Assembly (NCBI GenBank): GCA_016871175.1 | Contig: VFZL01000035.1 | Coordinates: forward strand, 1-42,238 | Length of the DNA stretch: 42,238 nucleotides | Direction: 5' to 3' | Source of the DNA: Acidimicrobiia bacterium | GTDB taxonomy: Bacteria > Acidobacteriota > Vicinamibacteria > Vicinamibacterales > CAVVIG01 | Shown: piece by piece, positions 1 through 8,117 of the stretch | Numbering within the stretch: the stretch's first letter is position 1 | Layout of the letters: each line of letters opens with the position of its first letter | Program-made: the position numbers and the translations under genes | The notes under the pieces: generated by a model | Told to the model about the DNA's origin: nothing | What the model saw: the letters and a program-made list of their open reading frames with translations, nothing else | Database searches by the model: none

Positions 1-75
1 CGCGGCTCGGCGAGGCCGAGGCCTCTCCGGGCGCCCTCCGAGGCCCCCGCCTCGCCTGGTTTCTGTCTGGACATA
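1..75 (-). CDS. possible 5' end of an unidentified gene running off the window
   Basis: On the minus strand an ATG at 75 is preceded at good spacing by a GAGGAG Shine-Dalgarno-like run (about 83-88). It opens a reading frame that stays open to the window edge. The visible 25 residues begin MSRQKPGEAGASEG and are rich in Gly, Ala and Arg, with no recognisable domain. The style resembles the start of some IS3-type helix-turn-helix transposase proteins, and an insertion here would fit the truncation of the neighbouring acyltransferase, but this is recollection and inference only. The frame could also be chance in GC-rich DNA. Confidence 0.25.
9..57. repeat. GC-rich imperfect inverted repeat
   Basis: GGCGAGGC at 9-16 is the exact reverse complement of GCCTCGCC at 50-57. 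Inside it GGCCTC and GAGGCC arms flank a CGGGCGCCC core, so the segment can fold into a long, interrupted hairpin. It lies inside the possible partial gene at the window edge. Its role is unknown. Confidence 0.4.
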
Positions 76-124
76 CCCCATTCTCCTCACTCCAATGGGC
101 TGTCCAATCCTTTCGTGCCGCGCC

Positions 125-1144
125 CTAATTGATGTACGTCCGTGCCGTCCCCAGACGATTACCGCCGAGGGGCACATAGAGGTAGTCGCGGAGCCACGTC
201 GAGAGCGAGATGTGCCACCGGCGCCAGAACTCGGTGATGCTCGTCGCGAGATACGGGTCATCGAAGTTCTTCCGGAAGACGAAGCCCAGCATGAGCGCGA
301 GGCCCACGGCCATATCCGAGTAGGCCGAGAAGTCGAAGTAGATCTGGAACGCGTACGCGACGATGCCGTACCAGGCGTCGTACCAGTGCATTGCACCCGC
401 CGCGAACGCGCTGTCCGCGATGTGCGCCATGGGATTCGCGAGCAGGATCTTCTTGCTGAGCCCGAGGGAGAAGAAGGCGGTGCCACGCGCGAACTTCTCG
501 TAGGTCAGCGTGCGATGCCGAAACTGCTCGGCGATGCTCCAGTAGCGAATGATCGGGCCGGCCAGCTGGTGCGAAAACATGGCGACGAAACAGGCGAAGT
601 CGATCGGACTCTTGAGCGGCCGCGCGTCCCCGCGATAGACATCGATGGCGTAGCTCATCGACTGGAAGGTGTAGAACGAGATGCCGATGGGCAACGCCAC
701 GTGCAGGAGCGAGAGCTGCGACGTGGCACCAGCCGCCGCGAGCGCGGCGTTGACCGTCGAGGCGCCGAAGTCAAAGTAAAAGTACTTGAAGAACCCCAGA
801 ATCGAGAGATTCGACACCATCGACACGGCCAGGGCGGTCTTCTGCCGGCGCGTCCGAGGCTCATCCTTAGGCAAGAGCGGCAGGTCCGGCCCGGAGAGCG
901 ACCGACCCGAGTACTTCACGAGCGCCAGGCCGCAGAAGTAGTCGATGAAGGAGTTCGTGAACAGCAGCACCAGCCACTGCGGGTTGGCCCAGCCGTAGAA
1001 CAAGTAGCTCACGAGGACAAGCATCAACGTGAGCAGCCGGAACGGCAGCAGGTAGTTCAGGAGCAGGACTATCGGGAGGAAGTAAAAGATGAAGATGTGC
1101 GATGAGGCAACGATGACATACAGCCACTTAGGGATCATCCTCAT
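125..1144 (-). CDS. truncated MBOAT O-acyltransferase (AlgI/DltB-like), probable gene remnant
   Basis: This is a membrane-bound O-acyltransferase of the AlgI type, which normally acylates exopolysaccharide at the inner membrane. Family marks are SSHIFIFYFLPIVLLLNYLLP near the N-terminus, the central SFYTFQSMSYAIDVYRG, and EFWRRWHISLSTWLRDYL followed by PLGGN near the C-terminus. The protein stops at residue 339, just after the PLGGN segment. AlgI-type proteins are usually about 460-520 residues and carry the invariant catalytic His in a downstream WHG motif, which is missing and does not appear in any frame beyond the stop. The N-terminus is also odd: where family members start just before SSH, this one has about 14 unrelated residues, and its start overlaps the oppositely oriented gene at 1113. 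It is therefore probably inactive. Confidence 0.75.
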   Translation of the reverse strand: MRMIPKWLYVIVASSHIFIFYFLPIVLLLNYLLPFRLLTLMLVLVSYLFYGWANPQWLVLLFTNSFIDYFCGLALVKYSGRSLSGPDLPLLPKDEPRTRRQKTALAVSMVSNLSILGFFKYFYFDFGASTVNAALAAAGATSQLSLLHVALPIGISFYTFQSMSYAIDVYRGDARPLKSPIDFACFVAMFSHQLAGPIIRYWSIAEQFRHRTLTYEKFARGTAFFSLGLSKKILLANPMAHIADSAFAAGAMHWYDAWYGIVAYAFQIYFDFSAYSDMAVGLALMLGFVFRKNFDDPYLATSITEFWRRWHISLSTWLRDYLYVPLGGNRLGTARTYIN

Positions 1145-1559
1145 CGTCGCTATAGCTCTTCCGATCGCCAGCTCAGCCCATCAGGTGCCTGCGCCTGACA
1201 CCGTGCTCGGCAGCGTCACGCTAAGTATCCCGGTTCTGGCGGACGGCAAACGCCTGGCTCCTGGAACCTACCAGGTCCGCTTGACGGAGGAAGTGGCCAA
1301 GCCGGGTGTCGGTCAGAGCCCGAATGCTGAACGCTACGTCGAGTTCGTGCGTGGCGGGTCGGTAGCCGCGCGAGAACTTGCCACGGTCATCGGTCCCGAG
1401 GGTGACCCGACGGCAAACAGCCGCGCGCCGACAGGTGACCGCGTCAGGGTGGAGCGCCTGCGCGGGGGCGACTACGTCCGCGTGCGGATTGATCACGGGG
1501 GACGGAGTTACTTGATCCACATGCCGCCGGCGTCGATCTCGGGGCCGGGCGGGCGTTGA
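1113..1559 (+). CDS. small secreted protein of unknown function
   Basis: The product is a 148-residue protein with a clear Sec-type signal peptide (TYSHLGIILIVAIALPIASSA, cleavage near residue 23). The ATG at 1113 is chosen because GAGG lies 5 nt upstream; an in-frame ATG at 1089 would only add eight charged residues before the signal. The mature part is short beta-rich sequence with motifs VLADGKRLAPGTYQVRL, YVEFVRGG and GGRSYLIHMPP. It looks like a small periplasmic beta-sandwich resembling carboxypeptidase-regulatory-like or PEGA-like proteins common in Acidobacteriota. No catalytic residues are evident. Its 5' end overlaps the antisense start of the acyltransferase remnant by 32 bp, which suggests that this gene is the intact one of the two. 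Confidence 0.7.
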   Translation: MTYSHLGIILIVAIALPIASSAHQVPAPDTVLGSVTLSIPVLADGKRLAPGTYQVRLTEEVAKPGVGQSPNAERYVEFVRGGSVAARELATVIGPEGDPTANSRAPTGDRVRVERLRGGDYVRVRIDHGGRSYLIHMPPASISGPGGR

Positions 1560-1575
1560 CTGATCCGGGGCCCGT

Positions 1576-1603
1576 GTCGCCGCCGATCGTCCGGAGGCGC
1601 GAC
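1576..1603. terminator. possible bidirectional hairpin between convergent genes
   Basis: GTCGC-c-GCC (1576-1584) pairs with GGC-GCGAC (1596-1603), giving an 8-bp stem with one bulged base and an 11-nt loop. It lies between the convergent ends of the secreted protein gene (1559) and hisC (1626). There is no U-tract, so intrinsic termination is uncertain. Confidence 0.3.
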
Positions 1604-1625
1604 CGCACCTGGACACGCCGCTGAC

Positions 1626-2699
1626 TCATGCCTCAGCTGGCGACGGCACGAGCTCCGCGAGCGAGGCGAGCAGCGCGGTGTTCTCCTCAGGCGAGCCGAC
1701 CGTGATGCGCAGCTGGTCCTGGAGCTCCGGTTTGTCGAAGAAACGAATCAGGATGCCGCGTGCTTTGAGCGCCTGGTAGAGGTCTCGAGCATCGACTGAG
1801 GAAGGCACGGTCGCCAACACGAAATTCGCGTGACTCGTGATGACGTCGAAGCCACGGCGGCCCAACTCCCGCGTGAGTCTGGTGCGCTCCACACGAACCC
1901 GGTCCCAGCAGTCGCGTGCGTACGACTGATCGTCGAGGGCGGCACAGGCCGCGGCGATCGCAATCGCATCGCAGTTGTAGCTGTCCTTCACCTTCGCCAT
2001 CGACGCGATCACCGACGGATGGCCGATCGCGTACCCGAAGCGAAGGCCGGCGAGACCATACCCTTTACTGAACGTGCGCGTCACGAGCACGTTCTCGTAC
2101 TGCGAGATCAGGCCGAGACAGTTCGTGTCCGCAAAGTCGACGTACGCTTCATCCACCAAGACGAGGGCATCCGTGCGAGACGCCAACGTGGCGACGTCGG
2201 CGGGCGGGACGATGGTCCCGGAGGGTGCGTTCGGGTTCGCGAAGAAGATGGCCTGGGGCTTCGCCGCGAGCAGCGCCGCGACAGGCAGGGTCCAGTGGTC
2301 TTCCCACGGCACCGTGATGAATCGGACGTCAGCGAGCTCCGCGAGCACCGGGTACAGCGAGTACGTGGGGTTTGGGCTCGCCAACACATCGCCGGGACCA
2401 CAGTAGCTGCGAAGCGCGATCTGCAGGACGTCGTCGCTGCCGTTGCCGGCCAGAATCTGATCCGGTGAGACGTTGTGCACCCGAGCGGCCACCTCCCGAA
2501 ACGCGTCTGCCATCGGCGATGGGTAACGGCGGAGCGCGTCACCCTCCAGTCGCCGAATCGACTCCAGCACGCTCGGGCTCGGCGGATACGGGTTCTCGTT
2601 CGTGTTCAGCTTGATGACCCGTTCGCCGGGCGTTGGCTGCTCACCGGGCACGTATCCCAACATGCGGGCGACGGTGGCGCGCGCGCGTGGCACTGACAT
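1626..2699 (-). CDS. hisC: histidinol-phosphate aminotransferase HisC
   Basis: A PLP-dependent fold-type I aminotransferase that converts imidazole-acetol phosphate and glutamate to histidinol phosphate in the cytoplasm. At 357 residues it has family length. Visible marks are LNTNENPYPPSP near the N-terminus, AGNGSDD (84-90), FANPNAPSG (153-161), the LVDEAYVDF segment (181-189) and the PLP lysine K212 in TRTFSKGYGLAGLRFGYA. It is the last gene of the mreB-to-hisC run, 6 bp after the rng stop, so it is probably co-transcribed. No other his gene is in the window. A broader aromatic or tyrosine aminotransferase role is possible for an isolated hisC, but the sequence fits HisC well. Confidence 0.9.
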   Translation of the reverse strand: MSVPRARATVARMLGYVPGEQPTPGERVIKLNTNENPYPPSPSVLESIRRLEGDALRRYPSPMADAFREVAARVHNVSPDQILAGNGSDDVLQIALRSYCGPGDVLASPNPTYSLYPVLAELADVRFITVPWEDHWTLPVAALLAAKPQAIFFANPNAPSGTIVPPADVATLASRTDALVLVDEAYVDFADTNCLGLISQYENVLVTRTFSKGYGLAGLRFGYAIGHPSVIASMAKVKDSYNCDAIAIAAACAALDDQSYARDCWDRVRVERTRLTRELGRRGFDVITSHANFVLATVPSSVDARDLYQALKARGILIRFFDKPELQDQLRITVGSPEENTALLASLAELVPSPAEA

Positions 2700-2705
2700 C
2701 GACGT

Positions 2706-4328
2706 TTATATGGCCATGACGTCGAACTGCTCGTGATGGAGCTGCACGTCCGGGCGGACCTGGATCTCCTTGCCAATGTCCTGGCGTAGGTCCTTGAGCA
2801 CCGCGTTCTCCTCTTCCTTGAGCGCACGTGCGATGTCCGGATTCACCCGAAGGAGCAGGCGATGCCCGTTCAGATCGCTGCTGATCTTCCGGACCTCGCT
2901 CAGGATCTCGTAGCAGATGGTCGCACTCGACTTGATGGCGCCTGTACCCGAGCAGTACGGACACGGCTCGGTCAACACGCGCTCGAGACTCTGCTTGACG
3001 CGCTTTCGGGTGATGATCACCAGGCCGAAGTCGGCCACCTGCAGGGCCTTTGAGGGTGACCGATCCTTCTTCAGCTCCTGCTCGACAGCCTGCAGTACCT
3101 TCTGTCGGTTCTTCTTCTCCTCCATGTCGATGAAGTCGAGGACGATGATGCCGCCGAGGTCTCGCAGCCGGATCTGCCGGACGATCTCCTTCACCGCTTC
3201 GAGGTTCGTCTTGACAATCGTGTCCTCGAGACGCCCCGCAGACTTCTTCCCCACGTAGCGTCCCGTGTTCACATCAATCGCGACGAGCGCTTCGGTCTGG
3301 TTGATGACGATCGACCCACCGGACTTCAACCACACCTTGCTCTTGAGCGCCTTGTCGATCTCGCCCTGCACACCGTATTCGTCGAGGATCGGAAACGGCT
3401 TCTGGTACAGCTTCACCCTCGACGTCAGGTTCGGCAGGATGCGCTGAACGAGGTCGAGGGTCTGTTGATAGATCTGCGGGCTGTCGATCCGGATGGCCTG
3501 GAACTCGTCGGTCAGCAGATCGCGAAGCATCTTGCCCACGAGGCTCTGCTCACGGTAGACCACCGCCGGCGCGCGAGACGCCTCCATGCGATGGCGGATC
3601 TCCTTCCAGATCGTGTGGAACGCTTCGAGATCGGCAAGGATGTCGTCCTGCGGCCGCCCCGCCGCGGCGGTTCGGATGATCACGCCGCCACTGAAGCCGT
3701 GCGACTCCCTGAACTCGCGGACGATTCCCCTGAGACGAGCGCGCTCTTCACGCGAGTCGATCTTCCGCGACACGCCGATGTGATCGACCGTCGGCATGAA
3801 CACCAAGAACCGACCGGGCATCGTCACGTGCGACGTGAGGCGCGCGCCTTTGGTCCCGAGTGGCTCCTTGACCACCTGGACGAGAATCTCCTGCCCTTGC
3901 TTGAGGAGGTCTTCGATCTTCGGCTGCGCCTTGGGCTCCCGCTTCTGGTCGCCGTTACGGCCAGTGACGGCGTCCTTGGTGCCACCGTCTTTGGCAAGCG
4001 ACTCCTTGTCCTCGCCGTCCTTCGACGGCGCTTCCGCCGGCGAGGCGGCGGCCTGGGCGGCCTCTTCTTCCTCGGTCGCGAGCTTCTCGAACTCCTCGAG
4101 CGTGTCGACGACTTCCGCGACGTAGAGGAATCCGTCGCGCTCCAGCCCCAGGTCGATGAAGGAGGACTGCATGCCGGGCAGCACCCTCGAAACCCGGCCC
4201 TTGTAGACATTCCCGACGACACCGCGCGATCGCTCGCGTTCGACGAAGATCTCCGCTGCGAGGTCGTCTTCGAGAATGGCGACAATCGTTTCGTGCCCAT
4301 TCGAAGAGACAATCATCTCCTTCGTCAT
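2706..4328 (-). CDS. rng: ribonuclease G/E family endoribonuclease
   Basis: A single-strand-specific endoribonuclease acting in mRNA decay and rRNA 5' maturation. The ATG at 4328 is chosen over an upstream in-frame ATG (4406) because GGGAG lies just before it and the residues upstream are not family-like. The 540-residue product shows the S1 domain (about 37-155), the DNase I-like catalytic core with metal-binding D352 in VAIDVNTGRYVGKK and D398 in IVLDFIDMEE, and the zinc-link CPYC at 456-459. The S1 domain is split by an insertion of about 60 residues (77-137) rich in Ala, Glu, Lys and Asp, likely disordered. There is no long RNase E C-terminal scaffold, hence the G-type call. Lying after mreBCD it parallels the mre-rng order of enterobacteria. 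Confidence 0.92.
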   Translation of the reverse strand: MTKEMIVSSNGHETIVAILEDDLAAEIFVERERSRGVVGNVYKGRVSRVLPGMQSSFIDLGLERDGFLYVAEVVDTLEEFEKLATEEEEAAQAAASPAEAPSKDGEDKESLAKDGGTKDAVTGRNGDQKREPKAQPKIEDLLKQGQEILVQVVKEPLGTKGARLTSHVTMPGRFLVFMPTVDHIGVSRKIDSREERARLRGIVREFRESHGFSGGVIIRTAAAGRPQDDILADLEAFHTIWKEIRHRMEASRAPAVVYREQSLVGKMLRDLLTDEFQAIRIDSPQIYQQTLDLVQRILPNLTSRVKLYQKPFPILDEYGVQGEIDKALKSKVWLKSGGSIVINQTEALVAIDVNTGRYVGKKSAGRLEDTIVKTNLEAVKEIVRQIRLRDLGGIIVLDFIDMEEKKNRQKVLQAVEQELKKDRSPSKALQVADFGLVIITRKRVKQSLERVLTEPCPYCSGTGAIKSSATICYEILSEVRKISSDLNGHRLLLRVNPDIARALKEEENAVLKDLRQDIGKEIQVRPDVQLHHEQFDVMAI

Positions 4329-4576
4329 TTCAGCACTCCCCGAATGGAGATGACCTCGGTCCCCAGTCGCCAGGCGCCTGTCACCCATCCCCCGACCGCG
4401 AGTCACGAGTGTGCCAATCGGCGGTCAGCCGGTCACAGAGTCATCACGCGTCCGGTTGTCCGACGACACGGAGTGATGACCGCAACAGGTGATTCGCGAC
4501 CCGCAGACTCGGGACGAGCGACTCGACGAGAGGGTGACTGCGAACTGATGACTGGCGACTGAAGGATCCTCTCCGT
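4329..4576. repeat. non-coding spacer of degenerate GTCAC/GACTG-type short repeats
   Basis: The 248 bp between rodA and rng have no convincing gene. They are filled with variants of one short word and its complement, such as CGCGAGTCACGAG, CACAGAGTCATCACG, GTGACTGCGAACTGATG and GACTGGCGACTG, clustered densest at 4530-4561. The pattern looks like an eroded tandem repeat. It is the only long gap in the mreB-hisC run and could carry a secondary promoter or processing site for rng-hisC. Confidence 0.45.
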
Positions 4577-5668
4577 TCAGTTCGTGAACCTGCGCATGCG
4601 GACGTTGAGCACCAGCCCAAACGCGGCGAGCGTGGCGATCATCGAGGAGCCGCCGTAGCTCATGAGCGGGAGTGTGAGCCCTTTGACGGGGGCCAGCCCT
4701 GCCGACATGGTGATGTTGTAGATCACCTGGAAGGTGAAGCTGGCCAGCACGCCGATCACGAGATACGAGCCGAGTCGGTCCTTAGCCAGGCGGGCCGCCT
4801 CGAGCGTGCGCACAATCACGAACAAATACAACGCCAGCGCCACCACGACGCCGACAAACCCTCGCTCCTCGGCCAGCACCGAGAAGATGAAGTCGTTGTG
4901 GGCGACGGGGAGGAACCGCAACTGGCCTTGCGTCCCTTGTCGAAACCCCTTGCCCTGGAGCCCGCCCGATCCCACGGTGATGCGCGCCTGGATCTGCTGG
5001 TATCCGGCGCCTTTCGCATCCTGCGAAGGATCGAGAAAGGTGGAAATCCTGGTCTTCTGATAGTCCTTCAGCGCGAACTGCCACGCCACTGGCGCCGCCA
5101 CGAGCAGCGCCGCGACGAGAAAGCCGAGGATACGGGTCTGTATCCCGGCGAGATATGCCACTGCCATGAACACCGGTACGAGCGTGACCGCCGTACCCAG
5201 GTCCGGCTCCTTTGCGATGAGGCCGAGCGGGATGGCGGTGAGCACGCCGGCCACCGCCAGGTCGGGCCAGGACGGAATGCCCCGGTTCTCGCCGAAGTAT
5301 TTCGCCAGCACGAGCGCCACGCCCACCTTGGCGAACTCCGACGGTTGGAGGTTGAGCGAGCCGATGGGGATCCAGCGACGCGCCCCCATCTGCACGTCTC
5401 CAAAGAAGACGACATACAACAACGCGCCGAGCAGCCAGATGTAGAGCAAATGCGACTTATCCGTGAACGCGCGATAGTCGACCGACAGCGTCACGACCAT
5501 GGCCACGAGTCCAAGAACGATGGCGTACGACTGCGTGACGTACATCCGTGACGTGGCTGGCGTCGCGGCCGTCGCGCTGAAGATCATCAGGACGCCCATG
5601 GCGCACAGCGCGAGTATCGCGAAGAGAAGCGCCCAGTCGATGTGGTAGTACAGACGGCGTTCGAACAC
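4577..5668 (-). CDS. rodA: RodA peptidoglycan glycosyltransferase (SEDS family)
   Basis: An integral-membrane SEDS glycosyltransferase that polymerises lipid II for lateral wall growth with PBP2 and MreB. At 363 residues it matches the family. Ten or so hydrophobic segments are visible, together with the RRWIPIGSLNLQPSEFAK motif, the KEPDLGTA motif, the conserved Asp in VAHNDFIFSVLAEERGF (the catalytically important aspartate region of SEDS proteins) and the terminal PLMSYGGSSMIATL signature. The start is GTG at 5668, 28 bp after the mrdA stop. It is separated from rng by the repeat-like spacer. Confidence 0.95.
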   Translation of the reverse strand: MFERRLYYHIDWALLFAILALCAMGVLMIFSATAATPATSRMYVTQSYAIVLGLVAMVVTLSVDYRAFTDKSHLLYIWLLGALLYVVFFGDVQMGARRWIPIGSLNLQPSEFAKVGVALVLAKYFGENRGIPSWPDLAVAGVLTAIPLGLIAKEPDLGTAVTLVPVFMAVAYLAGIQTRILGFLVAALLVAAPVAWQFALKDYQKTRISTFLDPSQDAKGAGYQQIQARITVGSGGLQGKGFRQGTQGQLRFLPVAHNDFIFSVLAEERGFVGVVVALALYLFVIVRTLEAARLAKDRLGSYLVIGVLASFTFQVIYNITMSAGLAPVKGLTLPLMSYGGSSMIATLAAFGLVLNVRMRRFTN

Positions 5669-5696
5669 AACTGGCCCTTAGTCTAACAGCCTCCGC

Positions 5697-7586
5697 TCAC
5701 TCGTCGGCTGGCTGACTGCGCGCCAGCGAGTCCGACATGTCCAACTTGAGATCGGTGGGTGGCGGAGGCAACGGACGACCCCCTTGCTTGGCGAAGTAAG
5801 TGTCCAGCACGTGCCGGGCAATTCGGACGGCGTTGCCCCCGTGCAAGCCGTGCTCGGCGAACACGACCCCAGCAATCGTGGGGTTGTCGCGCGGCGCGAA
5901 GAACACGAACCAGCCATGGTCCCGCAGGTTGCGGCTGGTCCTCGCCGCAAGCCGGCCCGCGTTCGAGATCACCTGGGCCGTCCCGGTCTTGCCCGCCACG
6001 TCCTTGCCCTCGATCCGCGCACGGCCGCCGGTGCCCGCGGCATTGACGACTCGCCACATTCCGTCGCGAATGGCCTGCATCTTCTCGGGACTGATGTCGA
6101 CCACCGGCTGCGGCGCCGGAGGGGTCACCGGCGTCCAGCCTCGCCCCTCATCGATCGCCTTCAGGAGGTGCGGGGTCACGCGGCTCCTGCCGTTGGCGAG
6201 CGTGGCGGCGTACACGGCCAGCGAGATCGGCGTCACCGAGACCTGCCCCTGCCCAATGGCCACCGAAATGGTCTCGCCCGCGTACCACTTCTCGTTCAAC
6301 CGGCGGCGCTTCCATTCGGTCGACGGGATGAGCCCCTGCTGCTCGTTGGGCAGGTCGATCCCGCTCTTCACGCCGAGGCCCAGCGCGGTTGACCACTTGT
6401 GGATCTTGTCGACGCCGAGTTGGTTGCCCACCGTGTAGAAGTACACGTCGCACGACTGCTCGATCGCGCGCGCGAGGTCCACCGACCCGTGGCCAGACCG
6501 CTTCCAGCACTTGAAGTAGCGGCCGTAGAAGTTCGCCCCACCGCCGCAGTGCACGGTCGTCTCAGGGGTGATGACCCCCTCCTCGAGCCCTGCCAAGCCA
6601 ACCGCCATCTTGAACGTCGAGCCGGGGGAGTACGTCCCCTGGATCGCGCGGTCGTTCAGCGGGCGCAAGCTGTCGCTGTTGAGCTTGGCCCAGGTGCCAC
6701 GATCGATACCGGCCGCGAACGCGTTCGGGTCGTAGGCTGGAAGACTAGCGAAGGCCAGCACTCCTCCGTCGCGCGGATCGAGGATGACGGCGGCGCCGTT
6801 GAACGGCGTAGCCTTGAACGCGTCCTCGACCGACTTCTGGACGTCGGCGTCGATCGTCAACTGAATGCGCTGACCCTCCACTGGCTCTTCACGTTCCAGC
6901 GTTCGGATCTCACGGCCGACGCTGTTCACCACCACGCGCCGAGCGCCGTCTCTGCCCATCAGCGCCATGTTGTAAATCTTCTCGATACCGGCCTGTCCCA
7001 CGACGTCCCCACTCTTGAGGCCTTCGCCGTCGGTCAGCTGCGCGTCGCTCACTTCGCCAACGTACCCGAACAAATGCGCCGCCATCTTCTCGGGATACTG
7101 CCGCGTCGGCATGGGCTCGACGACGACATCTGGCAGCTCGAAGTCCAATCGCCGCGCGGTGACCGCCGCGACTTGGGCCAGGGTGGCATCCTGGACGATG
7201 GGAATCGGGCGATAGCTGGGCTCACGGCGGTGACGATCGACCGTCTCCCGAATGCTCGCTTCATCGATCCCCAGGACGTCCGACAGCAGGTGAATCGTCC
7301 GGTTCAGGTCCCGGGTATGCTCGCGAACGATGGAGATGCCGAAGGAGTGGCGGTTCTCGACGAGCACCTTGCCGTCGCGGTCGAACACCACCCCGCGCGG
7401 CGCGCGCAACGGCAGCGTGCGCTGATGGTTGTTCTCCGCCATCTCCTCGTACTTCGCGTGCTGGAATACCTGGAGTACACAGAAGCTGGCGGCCAGCGCG
7501 CCAAACACCGCGAAGGCCATGTATTGGAGCATGGCCAACCGGGTGCCGATGCGACGAAGGTCCTCAGTGTCGGCGTTGTGAGCCAT
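5697..7586 (-). CDS. mrdA: penicillin-binding protein 2 (MrdA), peptidoglycan transpeptidase
   Basis: The class B PBP of the elongasome, which cross-links peptidoglycan with RodA in the periplasm. At 629 residues it is close to the E. coli protein (633). It has one N-terminal membrane helix (about 19-41), a pedestal domain and a transpeptidase domain with active-site S323-T-F-K326, the SxD motif S378-C-D380 and K533-T-G535. Between the first two motifs, C347, C360, H366 and C379 are spaced like the zinc ligands reported for some PBP2 proteins, with C360-H366-C379 spacing 6 and 13. The ATG at 7586 follows the mreD stop by 27 bp. It is preceded by mreBCD and followed by rodA, the standard shape-operon order. 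Confidence 0.96.
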   Translation of the reverse strand: MAHNADTEDLRRIGTRLAMLQYMAFAVFGALAASFCVLQVFQHAKYEEMAENNHQRTLPLRAPRGVVFDRDGKVLVENRHSFGISIVREHTRDLNRTIHLLSDVLGIDEASIRETVDRHRREPSYRPIPIVQDATLAQVAAVTARRLDFELPDVVVEPMPTRQYPEKMAAHLFGYVGEVSDAQLTDGEGLKSGDVVGQAGIEKIYNMALMGRDGARRVVVNSVGREIRTLEREEPVEGQRIQLTIDADVQKSVEDAFKATPFNGAAVILDPRDGGVLAFASLPAYDPNAFAAGIDRGTWAKLNSDSLRPLNDRAIQGTYSPGSTFKMAVGLAGLEEGVITPETTVHCGGGANFYGRYFKCWKRSGHGSVDLARAIEQSCDVYFYTVGNQLGVDKIHKWSTALGLGVKSGIDLPNEQQGLIPSTEWKRRRLNEKWYAGETISVAIGQGQVSVTPISLAVYAATLANGRSRVTPHLLKAIDEGRGWTPVTPPAPQPVVDISPEKMQAIRDGMWRVVNAAGTGGRARIEGKDVAGKTGTAQVISNAGRLAARTSRNLRDHGWFVFFAPRDNPTIAGVVFAEHGLHGGNAVRIARHVLDTYFAKQGGRPLPPPPTDLKLDMSDSLARSQPADE

Positions 7587-7613
7587 CCACCACCATTGTA
7601 GCCGGGCCTTTTC

Positions 7614-8117
7614 CTAACGGCGCATCCGAGTGCTCGCGTGGCGCCGCTCTTCCGCGCCCGGCAGCGAATCGACCACCTTGAACACGAGCAATCCGACCAT
7701 GGCATTGATCGCCGCCGGCAGCGCAATCCGGCGGTAGGGGTCCCCGAAATCCCGTGCTCCCAACACCGCATAGACGCCGATGAAGAGGACGGCGTGCAGA
7801 AGGCTCGCGCCGAAGAAGACGACGAAGCGCGGCAGCGGATGCTCGACGATGAACTGCGTCCCCACGATGCCGATGGCGAAGCCCACCACCGTCTTGGCCA
7901 GTCCCCCGACGCCAATGATGCCGGTCGACATCGCATCTTGCACCAGCCCAGCGATGGTGCCGCTGAGCAGCCCAGAGACGGGTCCAAACGTCAGGGCCGA
8001 GTACACGACGACGATCAGGACCAAGTCCAAGCCCGCGGCAGACCCGACGTACCGTCCGATCGAGCTTTGCACTGCCAACGCCAGGGCCGTCGCCAGCACC
8101 AGGCCGGCGACCTTCAC
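7614..8117 (-). CDS. mreD: rod shape-determining protein MreD
   Basis: A small polytopic inner-membrane protein of the elongasome. The 167 residues carry about five hydrophobic segments, starting with VAGLVLATALALAVQSSIGRY, with SAAGLDLVLIVVVYSALTFG and GLVQDAMS typical of MreD. The start is GTG at 8117 and overlaps the mreC stop by 4 bp (GTGA), implying translational coupling. Position between mreC and mrdA supports the call more than the weakly conserved sequence does. Confidence 0.9.
   Translation of the reverse strand: MKVAGLVLATALALAVQSSIGRYVGSAAGLDLVLIVVVYSALTFGPVSGLLSGTIAGLVQDAMSTGIIGVGGLAKTVVGFAIGIVGTQFIVEHPLPRFVVFFGASLLHAVLFIGVYAVLGARDFGDPYRRIALPAAINAMVGLLVFKVVDSLPGAEERRHASTRMRR

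Noticed and set aside
2700-2705. riboswitch or attenuator controlling hisC
   Set aside because: Only 6 bp separate rng and hisC, leaving no room for a leader.
6399-7601. 400-codon plus-strand frame antisense to mrdA
   Set aside because: No ribosome site or domain; mrdA on the opposite strand is certain.
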